Shown here: positions 1 to 13,843 of the stretch, piece after piece | Layout of the letters: the number at the start of each line of letters is the position of its first letter | Numbering within the stretch: the first letter of the stretch is position 1 | Assembly: GCA_965153455.1 (NCBI GenBank) | Contig: OZ234494.1 | Span: 11,346,001-11,410,000, forward strand | Direction: 5' to 3' | Source of the DNA: Sphagnum compactum | Lineage: Eukaryota; Bryophyta; Sphagnopsida; Sphagnales | DNA length: 64,000 nt | Notes under the pieces: model-generated | Database searches by the model: none | What the model was told of the DNA's origin: nothing | What the model saw: the letters and a program-made list of their open reading frames with translations, nothing else | Made by a program: the position numbers and the translations under genes

Positions 1-608
1 GCCACTGATCGGACTGCACTTTAAGTTTGACCTGCAAAGCCTTTCATACAATTATTGAGGATGCAACCTCTTCTTCAAGAATCCAGTTACCATACAAGTA
101 GTTCAAAGGCTAGTGCAAAGCTCTGGTCTTTCCCTACAATTTTCTTCACAATGACTTTGCATTGGTTCTGCAAATCGTGCTCCCATGTGTTGTGATTGAC
201 GCACAGTACAAGCAGATGTTATGCACACACATCAGATAGGTGTGCCACCAGTGAATTGCAATTCCAGTTCTGAAGGTTTGTCTCTTTCATGCCGAGTTGG
301 TTGCATCTGGCTATCCACCAGCAACTTTTCTGAGCTCTGTTCTCAGCTGTCTCTTGCTGATTCAGTCAGTGGATCTGTGACAAGTGTTTTGAACTTGTTG
401 TAAGACTGGACCACTTAGAGATGTGTGGCTGGGTTAAGGGTTCTCCAGCTCATCAATGTGAAGATCACAAAGTGTAGGAGAAGTAGACTAAGCCCAGTTG
501 AGTGAGAACCCTATTTGGCTCTCGGTTTTAAGCATGCAATCTGCAGGATGTTGTGTATTCCCTGTGGATTCCCTGACCTCTCTATTACGGATTCAATTGA
601 ATGTGCAG
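1..608. other. Upstream flank or intron of PSBX; no coding exon recognised
   Basis: No reading frame here resembles a plastid transit peptide, so the first PSBX exon probably lies left of the window. Bases ending at 608 look like a 3' splice site: a pyrimidine- and A-containing tract followed by GTGCAG. Most of this stretch is therefore probably intron. Confidence 0.5.
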
Positions 609-822
609 TGCCTCACAGAAGGAGCAAAACATTGCAGGGCTAACAGGTTTGGCTCTGCTAGCAGCAGCTGTGGTTCCAGAGATTGCTGAGGCTGCCCAAC
701 CAGGTGTCTCTGCCTCTCTAAAGAACTTGCTCTTCAGCGTAGTTGCTGGAGGAGTAGTGCTTGTTGCAATTGGAGGTGCTGTTGCAGGAGTGTCCACCTT
801 TGACCCTGTGAAAAGACGTTGA
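609..822 (+). CDS. PSBX: Photosystem II subunit PsbX, last exon (5' partial)
   Basis: PsbX is a small single-helix protein of the photosystem II core, encoded in the nucleus of land plants and imported to the thylakoid. The exon encodes the end of the thylakoid-transfer region, with the processing-like motif PEIAEAA, followed by a mature peptide of about 42 residues. That peptide has the PsbX order: a short lumenal SLKN segment, one Gly/Val/Ala-rich transmembrane helix, and the terminal STFDPVKRR close to the family's SNFDPVKR. The stop is TGA at 820-822. An in-frame stop lies just upstream of a fortuitous ATG at 601, while GTGCAG at 603-608 is a good acceptor, so I start the exon at 609 rather than calling a new start codon. 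The stromal transit peptide must be on an exon to the left. Identification rests on the distinctive C-terminal motif. Confidence 0.88.
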
Positions 823-1941
823 GAAAGCAGTGCCAGATGTAAAACAGCAACTGGTTCTGGAAATCTGAAGGCTTTTTGGATTGTTCACTCCATGTGTATG
901 TTGTATGTAATATTCAGGCCCTTGACCTCTTGCCATATTGTAAGTGTATGATTCAAATGTATCAAGCACATTTCAGATCTCTGTTTTACTTTCTTGTCTC
1001 ATGTTTTTCTCTTTGAAGTTTGGATTTGGAAACCTCACACTACTTTTACATCAGTACTTATATAGCAATCAACTGCTTGCAATCACTCTTTGCATTTTTC
1101 TATCATCTGTGGGTGGTTACCAATTCTTTGATGTGTACATGATATTGCAGTGAACTGTCATCATTCTTATGTTGAAATGAACAGAGGTTGCTTGTGGGTG
1201 CAGTAAACTTTGTTTTTATCACCTCCTCATATCATAAACAACAGCTCCTGTCGGTGAGCAAAATGAGGCTAGAGTTTTGCTGATTTCAGATGATTGTGAG
1301 TACTAGAAACTTGCCAATTTGTGTCTTTGCGCAACCACAACTGGTTTGTATGGTTTATGGATATGCAATCTTAGTTCATAGTGATGATACTGTTGCCTAC
1401 TATGCACGGTAGATGCTATGGTTCTCCTTATCTTCATTCGCCTTGAACTCCAGCTGCACCCCACCATGACACCATGTTTCTGTGTTCTAATCCAACGGGT
1501 TGTTTTTTACCCCTTTAAAAGTTGTGAAAATTTTGTAAGCTATTTGAACAGAAATTTTCTGTCACCTGAATATCGAGCCCATAAGCTTAGAAACTTCCAC
1601 AATTATGATCAACTCAAAGAGTTATGTATGGGCTTTGATTATTTAGCCATGGAGAAACTAATTTGTGGGTTATGGTGGCAATACCTCTTTTAGGAGCTTA
1701 TTAGGATCCCATGGTGTATCTTCTTCAAATACCTACGGAGCAATCAATACAAGTAGAATTATTTCTTTCATGATGAAACCCACTTGTTTTGCACAAATTA
1801 CAAAATCATCTCACATTATGAATCCATGGATCAGAAAAACACCAACTTGTTGGCACAAATGTCATTGCAAAAGTAAGCGAATCTAGGAAAGGAAGGCATT
1901 GAAAATTACTTGAGAAGCTGGTGTAAGCAAAGCTATGAGTG
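823..1941. other. PSBX 3' untranslated region and AT-rich flank
   Basis: The first few hundred bases are moderately GC-rich and are probably 3' UTR of PSBX. After about 1400 the sequence becomes AT-rich. Short open frames occur but none resembles a known protein. Confidence 0.4.
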
Positions 1942-2280
1942 GTCGGAGATCAATACCTCCCTCCTATTACATGAATCAACCACCATATCAATGGGGCAAG
2001 AGTATAGATAATCTACCAAGGTCGAAGATCAATACCTCCCTCCTATTACATGTATCAACCACCATATCAATGGGACAAGAGAAATAGATAATCTACCAAT
2101 GACAGTCGAAGATCAACACCTCCCTCCTATTACATGTATCAACCACCATATCAATGGGACAAGAGAAATAGATAATCTACCAATGCTAGTCGAAGATCAA
2201 TACCTCCCTCCTATTACATGTATCAACCACCGTATCAATGGGACAAGAGAAATAGATAATCTACCATTGACAAATAAATG
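1942..2280. repeat. Tandem repeat, four copies, 79-84 bp unit
   Basis: Copies begin at 1942, 2021, 2105 and 2189, each starting GTCGAAGATCAA (GTCGGAGATCAA in the first). The last three are 84 bp apart and nearly identical; the first is 79 bp and more diverged. Because 84 is a multiple of three, the frame stays open across copies on the + strand, giving a short repetitive peptide. No start context or family match suggests that it is translated. Confidence 0.9.
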
Positions 2281-5200
2281 AAAGGAAAAAAAAAGTTACA
2301 AGATCTTGAGAAGACTTTTGGATAGTAGAATCTTGAGAAATTTGTCTATAGTACCCAACTATTGGTTGTTGATCTATCTCTTCTACTTGATGGGTGAAAT
2401 GCAAACAACACGAATGCAACATGATCAACACATGATCAATGTTTGCACAAACAAATTTATGGATTTTTTTAAAAAAATAAAAATCCCAAGATTAAGGGTG
2501 TTGTGGACTATGGTAGATTGATTTTTTTTTCAATATGGTCAAGTTGAGGAAATAATAAATGGATTTGAGTTGAAAACTCACAAAGGTTAGGGGGAGCAAA
2601 TAGGGCATCTTGCTATCGAGCTCCTTCATTGTTTGCATTTTTAATGTCATCACCTTGGGTGGATCTGCAACCTATGTTAATTGAGCTTTTCAAGGATTGT
2701 CCACATTGTTCATATAGATTGCAATCACACCTTCCATGTTACACTCAAATAACAAGGGTCCTTTAAGCATGGTAAAATCTAAAAATTTCATCTATCAACT
2801 TTCAACCATATGTGCAATGTTGAAAGAACAAAACAAAGTACCTCTACTAAACCATCACACCCATATTCTAGCTCGGGTATTTCTTGAGTGTCTGCAAAAA
2901 TGAATCCCAATAAGAGGAAAAAGTACACAAATTGAAAACTTAAGAATATTAGATCATCAACAAAAACAAAAAAAATAATGAGAACATGAAGTGGTGCAAT
3001 TAAGAACCTTGGCCTTCTTTTGAAAGTTGACACATAAAATGAGAAGAAATAAAATCAATGAAGATGGAAAGAATGTGAGAAGGAAAGTCATTGCAAAACT
3101 AAAACAACACCCCAATAGGGTACTTACTTGTAATAAAATAGATTTAGAACCAATTTGTAAAGCAATATGGCCGGTTGACAAGTGAAAGCAAAATTGTGAT
3201 TTTTTTCTTTTTGATTGCAAAACAACAAAGAAGAAATGTACTTCTAAAAATTTTCTTGTCGTGGCCAATTAGACACCTGACCCAATTTGGACGAACCAAA
3301 GAGAGAGAAAGAGGAAGAGAAAGAGATATGAGGTCGGGCGCCTTCCTCCCTGTGCTCCCAAGAAAAACCAAATTTGAGGTGCATAATTGTGAAGGAGTGT
3401 TGATTGACATAAACTTCCCTATTGTAATCATATATACACAAATATCACTAGCATCAAAGAAACAATCCAAAAAACATAAAACTCATGTTATGAAGCACAC
3501 CATCTTCTTCATCATGTTTCGTGCGATTGGGACCCACTTGTTTATGCTCCCTAAACAAATACATTTCAGAGCAAAATGTGTCTGAATTTGATTGTCACAT
3601 CATTTATTCTTCCTTCATTTGCTCACAAGGAAAAGCATGTGAATGTTGGTTTTTTTTAGCCATCAATATCATGTCAATCTCCTAGTGTTTTGAAAAGTTT
3701 CATGAATGAATGACATAATTTGAACAATCTCCTTTATGGGAAGTTCAAGGGAGACAAATGCAAGTTTTGACCATAATTTCCTATTTCACCCACTAGATCT
3801 AAAGTAGGAAATTGTGATGCAAAAACATGATGTCAAGAACCAAAACCCATATTGGCGAGCATTGCAAGTTGAAACCCTATAGCCTATGTCATTGGGTTGT
3901 TGGTTTGCATCCCACCCGACCTTGGACATTGGATGCAAGTTCTCCTGCATCAAATATGAAAGATTTTAGGAAGAACATACAATGTCACTTAGTAGATTTA
4001 TCAAAATGTTTTCAAAAGATTGCAATATGGATGATTCTTGTATCTCTCAAAAAACCCATAGAAAATGTGTTTTAGGTTAAAAATTACTTGGAATAAATGC
4101 AACTTAACATAACATTCAATGTTTTTTCAAAGCAAGTGCTCGAAAATTGCAAGAACTATACCCAAAAGGATAGGGATTATGAAAATTATGAGGTTTCAAC
4201 ATGGCAATTTCTAAAACAACTATACAACAAAAGCCAATTAATTGAGGGCAAAATGATTTGAAATCTACATGGTCATTAGTATGTGACTATGTACTTCATT
4301 CAATGTTAACATGTAAATTCAAAACACTTCATCAAAATGTAAACTAGCTCACCATAGAATTTGACAATTCGAGAGATTGTGAGCTTTTGGTTGATGATGA
4401 AGATGGGTATGATGAGCGCAAGGACTTGATGTATTTGTCCACTGAACGATGAGGGCTTTGTTGCATTATGAGGAACATAAGGATTAGGAGTTAAATTATG
4501 CACACTACTTGTGCAAGGTCTAACTTGTTCTTGATCCCTACTTTTGCTTCCTTCTCCTTTTTTCCTCACACAACTAAGTCATTCCTTGATAAAAGAGGAG
4601 ATGAGACATTTCATGATTCCTTGAATTTTGTGGGGAGCAGCTTGAATTTGGCCCCACTTATTTTGACATGACTAATTTGGAACAATCCAGGCAACTGCCA
4701 AGCCCTAATATGATTTTAATTTTGTTTTTAATACTATGAATTTTAGTTTCACTTAGATTGCAAGATAGAATTTTATGGGTCTAAATGTATATTCAATTAT
4801 CAAACTAATGTAGCCTGTGCCATTGACCCAAGTGTGAACACATTCTTTAATTTTCACATTTTCAGAATTGAAAATTTCCAAATTCGGCAATGTGAACGCA
4901 TTGAGAGCTCAACTGATTTTCCCTTCCAAACTCAATTTTTGCAATTTGTTTAAATTTCCAGCAACAAAATCCACTCAAAAATCAATATCTTCCACACCTA
5001 AGCTCTAAAAATTGTGAAAGAGACTATATTAAATTTGACTCACCAAGGGCTTTCCAACACCAACAAAAATACCTCCAAATTCCAATTTACAATTTTCATT
5101 TTTTATTTTATTTAATTATCAATGAGAAAATGGTTCAATGATCAATAACTTCCACACCATAGCTCCAAACAGTTTTAAACCAAGTCAGTGCACCCCTACT

Positions 5201-8200
5201 CATTGAGAGCTTTCCCAAGATACCAAGAGTGTGGCATGAAACCTCGTGGTTTGGGAGATCTCAGCATGACAAACAAAACAAAACTACTTGTTTCATAGAG
5301 ATATTTTCAATTGGATGGCACCATTAAATGGATAGTTTCAATCCTCCAATTTGGTTCAAGCCACATGAAAATCTCATTACCGGATCATCCAACTCACAGT
5401 TAAATTGAATCTTTACAGTTAAATTTGTGGGGTTTACAATTAAGTTAGATGCAATGGTATTCATAAATCAAACCCCTAAAATTTTGGTATTAAACACATT
5501 TCCTATTGACCTACAAATAGAAGCATTAAATTAAATTTCTAATCTATTAGATGTTTAAATGGGACATCTAAACAAAACAAAATAAAATTGATGTCCTCAA
5601 CCCCAACCGTGAATGGACCCTTCTAACAACTCGGCCAATTTTTCAAAAGAAACATGGAGTCAAATCAAATGGGCAACATCAAATAATGTACCTTTTGAGC
5701 TCATAATAATGTTACCACCTTGAGATGGTAACATGTTTTGGGGTTTTCCATGTCATTTGTTTTTTGGTCTTGACACTTGGTACGAATAGTTTTTTAAGTA
5801 GGTGCATTCTTCAATGTCATCTTACTCAAAGTTAAAGTTGTAAATGTAGGATTAGTAGTTAACCACCAAAAAGTAAGATTAATGGCCATTTAAGACATGT
5901 TTAACAATATCAATTTGTAATGAACTGGGACTCATTTCTTTTACCATGGCATATACACCTATTTTTGGCAAATATGACTATAGGTGCAAATGAGATAACA
6001 TGAGCCGCACCCAACTCCTTTTAGGACTACTTTTGGGGAAATATTTTTTAGAATATTCTTTTAAAAGTCTTCAAGAAAAAATTTCAAATTTTTTAAATTC
6101 TTTTCAATAATATTATATTAAGGTTTATGTAAAAGAATTCAAATTAAATGTAATTTTCAAAAGTTTTGAAGTCTATTTATAAATCCTTTTAATGCTAAAA
6201 AACAAATGTTACAATGTTTAATGAATGATTTTAAGATCTTTTTATTCATTGGATATTTTCAAATTAATTCACATGTTCAATGATATATTATGAACCTTAC
6301 TATATAAAAAAATCTTATAAATTCAACACCACATTAAACTACCACTTTTAAACATGTAGAACTAAACAAGAATTACACTTGTCGTGGCTCCTATTAGTGT
6401 GATTGCACCTTATAAGCATGTAGGTTACATATATCCAAATCAACTATGGTCAAATAAGTCAATGTCATTGAACAAAATTGAACCCTTGACTTCTTTGACC
6501 ACAAACCAATTCCTTAACTATTTGACCAACACTTTAACTTGTGATAAATAATGTCATTGCATAAGTATATAAACATATGTAAATTTCACCAAAAGGGTCA
6601 ATCTATGGCTAGCTAGTGGTTAGTATTAGTAATAATAGGTATTTAGTTACTAGATAGGTAGCAAGTAGACCTAGTAGGTACCTAACTAAGTAGTAAGTAT
6701 ATTATGTAGGTTTTAGTTATTACCTACCTATTTGTAGTAATACATCATGTAGTCATAGAAATGATAATAATGGCTAATCTTGATCATGTAGTTATTACCC
6801 ATGATTAAAACTTGTTGATTGTGCACAAGTACATGTTCTCCATGAATACATAACTAGAATGAGGACAATATAGTTGCAAAATATTCTAGTCATAAATCTC
6901 TTGTTTTAGCATAGTGAATATAAAATGATTAGTTGTATTCACCATGTCATGTCCATTTTGACTAAAACTTGGTATCTTGATAGTTGATATGGCTTGTTTA
7001 TTTTGATTGAAAAGTGACATAGGTGCTGATTGATATTGACAAAATTTGATTAATAAGTAACATAAATCATACTTGTGATTCAAAAATTATTTATCAATAA
7101 ATTATGATGTAAAATCAATGAAGTTACCTAGGGATGTAAAATATGTGCCTAGGTTCATCTAGGCCCCCTAGGCACATGTAGGATTCCCTCTTGCCTCCTC
7201 ATTAATGCATGTACACCACTTAGGCATAGTCGCAACCTACCTATATTACTAATCCCAATCTATCTATGTTACAAATCTACAATTTGCCTACCTATGTGCC
7301 TAAAGGACCTACACATGTACACTTGGCACATATGAACATAAAGTAGCATTATTAGTGACCAAAATTTGGCACATATAACCATGTAGCAAGTCATGTCACC
7401 CATGAAATGACTTAAATTACTCACACCATTGTAAGCATTGACACCACATAGACATGACTCAATTTAATCAGCATAAAGTGATTTGATTTTATTGAAAATT
7501 TTAATCAACCTAGGCAAATCAAACATGCCTACTTTGGGTGGGGGCAAAAAATAACCCCTTCAATCATGTCGAACAAGTAATTCAATAATGTACATTTCAT
7601 TATGGTCAAAATGATAAGGGTGTAAAAGACATGGTTTTATTGTAATGTTTAGTTAATTTTGCTCAAGTCTCCCCCCTAAATTTGCCATTAAAGTTTTTGA
7701 ATATTTGATTAAGATAGCATGTTATTCACTTGCATAATCTTTTCATGTATTTCATTTAAGTTGAATCCAAAATTATTATTATTTTGATGCACATGTTAAT
7801 TTGAACTAGGGATTCAAATTCAACCAATAATTCTACACCTAATATGATTTGGGGCAATTGACATCTCTTTACATAAATCTTACAAATGAAAACTTTTTGA
7901 CTAATTGTTATGCAAAGCATGTTAGTTTGTGCAAGATCATCAAATTAATTAATATCTTCCTCAACCTCCACCAAAACATATATATTCTTGTGATAAAATT
8001 TGTATCATTTTATAGACTTCTTTGTTATATCCTTGCATTATGCCAAAAATGTGGATTCATGATTACATTCAAACAACTAGATGGCGTAAGTGATGAGTCC
8101 AATTTGATTGTGTGACTTGTAATCAAATAGGATTGTTGCTTATGCCATGTAATCATAGATCCATGTTTTTGATAGTGTTGATTGATATGATTATAAGAAT

Positions 8201-11200
8201 GCGAATGTAAAGCAAAAGTTTATGAAGCCATCTAAGGTACATATAACACAATTTCACAATTTGTTCATCACATAATGCCCATTATCTTTTGTCATTAGCT
8301 ATCAAAATGAACTTAGTTCCAATATGGTGTGACATTATGCCTCAGAATGATATCCATAATAGACAACACCTATATGTATGTAGTGATGTTATTTAAGATC
8401 TTGTAATGAAGGTTTATTGTAATCCATTTTCTTTTTTGTTCTTGATTCTCTTTTTGAATTTCATTTCCTTTTTGTTTTTTTTTAGTGACTACTACACCTA
8501 AATACATATTTCAAGCTTAGGTTTGCATTTAAGTCTAAAATATTACAATTAGGATTAAATTTGACCCCTCAACTTTTATGGAAGGCTTAGTAAAAGATAA
8601 ATTTATGGCATTCCCAATAATATGTATGTTTTTATTTTCTAATACAAGATTGATTTCATCCATGCCACAGACACACATATATATGCCATCAATTGGTATA
8701 TATACATACATACTATTAATTGTTTAATGTTGATAATTTCACTCTTATCATCAACTTTCATCTGTGAATGAATTTCATCCATGATGGGTACATGAATTAA
8801 GTGCCACATCATAGCTCACAAGGACATGATGTATGTAAATAGTATTGAATTGTCATTCTTTGCATAGGACACTATAACCAACTTGTATATAAACAAAAGT
8901 TCATTCTCCATTCAATGGAATTCATTAAAAATGCATTGTATATGAATAAAATAAAGGAATGAAATTCAATAGTGAAAATTTTAAAGGATTTTTTGAACCT
9001 ATACATAATACACCATTTATTATTACTTACATGTCGCAGCAAGAGTGACTCATGGTGTTGTTAATTTCATTTCCAGAATCTCAAAAAACTTTATTGTGTG
9101 TTTTTAAGTGTACACCTTGAGGAATTTGGTATGGTATTCTATGATGATTTTGTCGACGTAAGTACATTTTTTTAAAGGGCACTTGTTCCTCATTGAAATT
9201 TATTTTTCGAAAGGTCGAAAACATATGAGGATTTTTTAACATAACCAAAAAACAAGTTTATAAGATTTTTGTTTTTACACCTTTTTGTCCAATATTATAC
9301 CAAAAAAACTAAAAATCCAAGCTTAGATTTCACTAGTTTAGAAAGCAAAATATTAGAACACATATTTGAATATGAATCCTAAATTAAAACCTAAATTCAA
9401 AGTAAATAACTAATATAAAAGCTAACGCTTAAGGTTCTTGTGTAAATTTTAAATTTTAAATCAAACTTAAGCTAAAGTTATCATATGTGAATGTAATCCA
9501 TACATTCATTTCATTCAAGTGACTATTTCATCCATGTCATAAAAACTATATGTTAGTAATCTCATTCTTGATTATTTGTTTCATTAGACATTTTGATCGA
9601 TGTCAATTAGATGATTTGGTATGTTCAATACGATAAATACCATTAAATGAAGAGAATAGATAACAAACTCTAGTAACTCAAAATACCTTTATTCTCTTCT
9701 CTTAGCTTAAGGGTCTTTGCAAGGTAAGTAGCAATTAGCAATTTCAAGGATGTAAGGTAGGACATCCATCACCAAACACCAATAGATAAGCAAACACCTA
9801 GACAATTCAAAAGATGACCCATTTGCAAACATTGCCCAACTAGTAATCATTTGGTTATACCTTATAATCAAGCAATCAATTCTTAAAACTTGTAATTGGA
9901 GTTGTTAAATTTTTCTTTCAAATTTGTTTAAACATTCATGGCCTCCACGGAAAAAAATGACAAGAGAGTGAACACAAATTCTTTGAAAGCTTAAGTGTTC
10001 ACTCACCAACCTATCTACCTTACCCTTTTGTTATTTTAGAGCACTTCACCAAGCATCATTTCTTGCTCCTAGGGCCCATGGGTGGTTTATTGTCAAAAGC
10101 ACAAATTCCAATGTAAGATCTTGTTGCAATGGAAATTCCAACATAAGATAACAAAATTTCTAATGTAAAATCCTAGAATTTTATTGTAATCGTTGTTTAG
10201 ATTTAGTTGTGCTCCTCATTCATTACAGAAAGGAAGTACTCCAATTAGGGTATTACACTCTAGACCTTAGGTTTTGATCGTAGTCTTGAGGTTGTAATGC
10301 CTAACTAGAATGAGTCCCCCTACACATTAAGGAATTTGTAAAGGCATTCCCCACCTATCTTATCTAAAATTAAATTGATTCATAATTTCATGAAATGGGA
10401 TTAAATTTTGCCCTACAAAAAGCTTTTGCTATTTTCACTTAGTCTATTGGCCTAATGAGGGGTACTTCAAGTCCCCAAAAGGGTTTTTTTTAATCTTGTG
10501 CCTAATCCTGCAAAAATGGTCTTTACATGATTAATGCCATATAGTGTTTTTTTTGGGCGAAATTTCACCAAGTGGTAAGTTTTAACATGGCCAAATGACA
10601 TGGCTTTGTTAAAATGGATGGATTTGAGCTGGATCCCTTTCACCATAATCCTAACCAATGGATCTAACGCTAGTCTTGGATTCAATCATGTGAAAGGCGG
10701 GAATCATCTATAGGTCGACATTGACCCACCACAAGTGGCTTATGATTGAGATCAATATCATCAATGTTTACTTTCAGCCACCTTGTAACCAACTTGTTCG
10801 CCCATCTATCCATGTGTTGATGAGTTAGGTTGTTGATTGTGCATAGTGTCAATTATTGTGACATCACCACCTCCCCTTGCCCTGTCTTCAATATGATTCA
10901 CAAGACTTGTTTTGTTCTCTTGTTGGTTACTTGCCAATGCTACATTATGGCAAGGAATACTAACAGTGGTTGGTAGCAAATGGAAATTGCAATGTGTTTA
11001 TGAGGAATTGTTGTAGTTGTGACCTTGACATTGAAAAATTCAAGTAACAGTAGAAGTAAAAGGATCTAGTTGTTGATGTTCATGTGGTTGCAAACATACA
11101 AAACTCAACTTTTGTCAAGCTTTTAAGCTCTAGATAAGTTGTCTTCTTCCTAGCCCAAATAACTTTTCTTCTTCCTTTGTTGTTTATTTCTCCTTTTTGT

Positions 11201-11589
11201 CCATTATCTGTGTGGACTTTACTTCAAGATCCTTTTAGACTTTACATTGTGTTTACAAAAAATTGTTTAAGGTTCAATTTTGCATTGTGTGTGTTGTTTA
11301 TTCATTTTGTGTGTTTATTGGGTTGCTACAACATGACTCCGCTATAACCACCGACTGGTTTCAAATACAAATGTTTTTTTAATACATGTTTGCCTGTTGT
11401 TGATAGTGCGTCGTTTAGTTGTAGATTGCATGTGAGTTCATGTTCTCTTGACCAATCGATGGTCTTGTTGCTTAAATTTATTGGTAAATATTAGGAGGTT
11501 CAACTTTCAATAGTTGTTGATCCTGAAAAAAAATTTAGAATCGTGAATGGGAACTGAATTGTGTGTTCCAAGAAGTTTAGGTTGTGAAA
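2281..11589. other. AT-rich intergenic desert
   Basis: About 9 kb of AT-rich sequence with frequent stops in all frames. I see no recognisable gene, RNA gene or intact transposon. One dispersed repeat copy at 9745-9905 is listed separately. Short open frames (for example around 3175-3585) are low-complexity Lys/Arg/Phe strings and are not credible genes. Confidence 0.6.
9745..9905. repeat. Dispersed repeat, single-unit copy related to 50815-51185
   Basis: The run of words here (CCATCAC, AAACAC, TAAGCAAACAC, GACAATTCAAAA, GATGACCCAT, then AATTCTTAAAACTTG) recurs in the same order at 50820-50880 and 51165-51185. In this copy the core between the shared flanks is present once. In the other copy the core is a six-fold 46-bp tandem array. 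I judged similarity by eye. Confidence 0.6.
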
Positions 11590-13328
11590 TCACCATGGGT
11601 AGAAGCTATGATGGGTGTGATGGCAAATTAAACATGGTTCATTACAAAATATGCAATGAAATTGACGGAAAGGAAAAGTTGTTGGTGCCAAAATCCGATA
11701 GTCTATAGAAGCACACAAGGAGGCAAAAATTAAAGTTGCATGCCCTAGGTGTGGTGTCACTAATACAAAAATGAGGTGTAGTTCACTAGTTGAAATCACT
11801 ATGGGGGCCTTGAAAGCGAAACAAGTTCACCCATGCCTAAATCCTAATGCACCATAGGTGAATTGGATCAGCATTTAGTGCACCCATTTCACTTTGTAGT
11901 GCATGGAATCCACCATGACTGAATTATGTTAGTATGTAATGAACCCATTTCACTTAATGGTGCATCCAAACCATTCATGTGGGGCAATATTTCATGTCCA
12001 CAGATAGCCAACATGTTGATAATGAATGCATTTGCCAACAAAGGTCAAAATTATGTTGTAGACATTGTATGTTGGAGGTTTAGCTAGGGAAAAGAAGCAA
12101 AAGTTCTTGCAATTTGTTGCCATATTTTGGCTTTTGAAACTCAATCAACCTATGACTAATTTTGAAAGCATGAAGATGTTATTTGATTTCTTAAAGGTGG
12201 AGAACATGCCTCACAAGCACTAGCATGACTCCTCAAGTTGGGAAATGGTAGAAACAATGCATCGCATTATCATGGCGTCCATGAAAATTGTTATCCAAAA
12301 AGCTAAGTACATTGTTGTCAACTATGATGAAGTAACCAATATCAACAATCAATCATGGTGTAGTATGCATGCATACATTGGTGATGGCTTTAGTAGGTTG
12401 CCATTATTGTTGAACTTTGAGAGGTTGTCTAGTGAAAGCATTGCTAATAACCTCACTGCATTGATACTAAGGTCATTGATGGAATATGGGGGCTTGACAA
12501 CAGAACATGTTGTTAGCAAACTTCATGTTTTGGATCTAATGGGGTTGCAATGTTCACGACCATATAAACTAGTGTTGTTACACAACTCAAGTCTAAAGTA
12601 GCACCATTTATAATCAAAGTGCACTCATTGCATGGCACATCGTACCAACTTAGTGATGTAGACCCTTTCTAATCAACCCTTGGTTACTAAGCTTAAAAGC
12701 TTGTTGCAAACCACTTACACACTATTTTTCATCACCAAATAAGCACCTTGAACATAGCAAACTTGCCAAACTACTTGAAATTAAAGGTTTGAAATTGCTG
12801 CACAATGTAAAGACTAAGTGGATCTCTAAGTTGTCCCCAATGAAAAGAATGCTTGTTGAATACAAAACCTTAGTGGTTCACGTGAATAATGACTTCAACT
12901 AGGTGGTGGCAGCAAAAACAAACCTTGAATATCTTTGTAACATTGAGGTGGTTGTAGGGTTGATGTGCATCATGCCCATGTTAGAAGCAATTCATGCACT
13001 CATTAAGTTTGTTCAAGCACATGACACATTTGTGTGTGATTTTGTGACTATTGTTAATTGTGTTGTGCAAAATTATATAAGTTGTATTTTGATCTAGAAA
13101 CAAAGTGTGACCAAGAACATTTCAAATCATTCTTGGACTTACATGATTATAACAATGACCAATTACTTACTACATATTGGACTGATTTAGTAACAAACAT
13201 TCAATATGTGATCTTTTATTTCCAAGGTAAGCGATATCAACTACATAAGAAATGCCTATACATTAGGGTGTTCACTTTAGCCACCAAAGATGATTAGACA
13301 ATTTGTTTTGAAGCTATCAAGTTGTAGT
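11590..13328 (+). pseudogene. hAT-type transposase remnant, 5' part
   Basis: Conceptual translation, interrupted by several stops and frame changes, follows the order of a plant hAT transposase. A degenerate BED-like finger region (ICNEIDGKEKLLVPKSDSL) lies near 11650-11715. A segment with QPMTNFESMKMLFDFLK precedes an in-frame TAG at about 12221. A longer open stretch at 12245-12601 contains NYDEVTNINNQSW, matching the acidic catalytic DE(V/T)T region. HCMAHRTNL follows near 12630-12650. The frame at 12903-13297 continues the alpha-helical insertion domain. Homology runs to CFEAIKL at about 13325, exactly where the CACTA-like element begins, and resumes at 20486. The gene is clearly dead. 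hAT transposases cut and paste elements that make 8-bp target duplications; I did not find this element's own ends. Confidence 0.82.
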
Positions 13329-13340
13329 CACTATGAAAAA
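13329..13340 (+). repeat. Left terminal inverted repeat of the CACTA-like element
   Basis: CACTATGAAAAA, immediately preceded by the target duplication AGT. It is perfectly complementary to the right end at 20474-20485. Confidence 0.85.
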
Positions 13341-13576
13341 GAGGTGTTTTGCAATAAAGCTTGCAATTCATTTTTTGAGTTGCAATGAGGGTCCATTCAT
13401 GATTGGGGTACCAAAAAAAGGAAAAAAGACTCTAGGACTTCTTAGAACTACTTTTTACAAGTAACATTTACATGAAACAAATTTTAATGAAAAAAATTGA
13501 ATAGTCCAATATAAGATAATTCATGTGGCAATGGTGATTTTTCACATGTGTACATAATTGTGCATGAATATCTTGG

Positions 13577-13843
13577 TGTTATGGACCGACTACAAACAAG
13601 TGGAGAATTACAAGACAAGACAAGCTTTATTGACCCATCAACTGGTGTTGATCTGCTGAAGGGTTGTTCCCCAGACTATCTCCTTTTATAACCCTGAGCC
13701 ATACTAGTCCCAAAATATCCTAGGCCATGATATTGCCAAAAGTATCCCAAAATATCCTAGGCCATGATATTGCAAAAAGTATCCCAAAATATCCTAGGAC
13801 ATGACATTGCCAAAAGTATCCCAAAATATCCTAGGCCATGACA
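13577..13843 (-). repeat. 3' LTR of the Ty3/gypsy element, complete
   Basis: 267 bp with TG...CA ends. In element orientation it contains four 37-bp repeats, then a TATA-like TTATAAAAGG (about 13682-13692), then a polyadenylation signal AATAAA (complement of 13626-13631). That order suits U3, promoter and R. It differs from the other LTR copy at one visible position over the shared 204 bp (CTGAAGGG versus CTTAAGGG). Confidence 0.9.
13709..13843. repeat. 37-bp tandem repeat in the LTR U3, four copies
   Basis: Copies start CCCAAAATATCCTAGG at 13709, 13746, 13783 and 13820, an exact 37-bp period. The same array is present in the other LTR. It lies upstream of the TATA-like box in element orientation, so it may act as a reiterated enhancer; that role is inferred. 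Confidence 0.85.

Noticed and set aside
601-609. ATG at 601 as the start of a novel short gene
   Set aside because: The downstream sequence is the PsbX C-terminal part, which needs an upstream transit peptide. The ATG overlaps a splice acceptor and follows a stop codon.
13577-13843. Solo LTR
   Set aside because: A second LTR fragment, an internal pol and matching CTTGG duplications show one deleted element.
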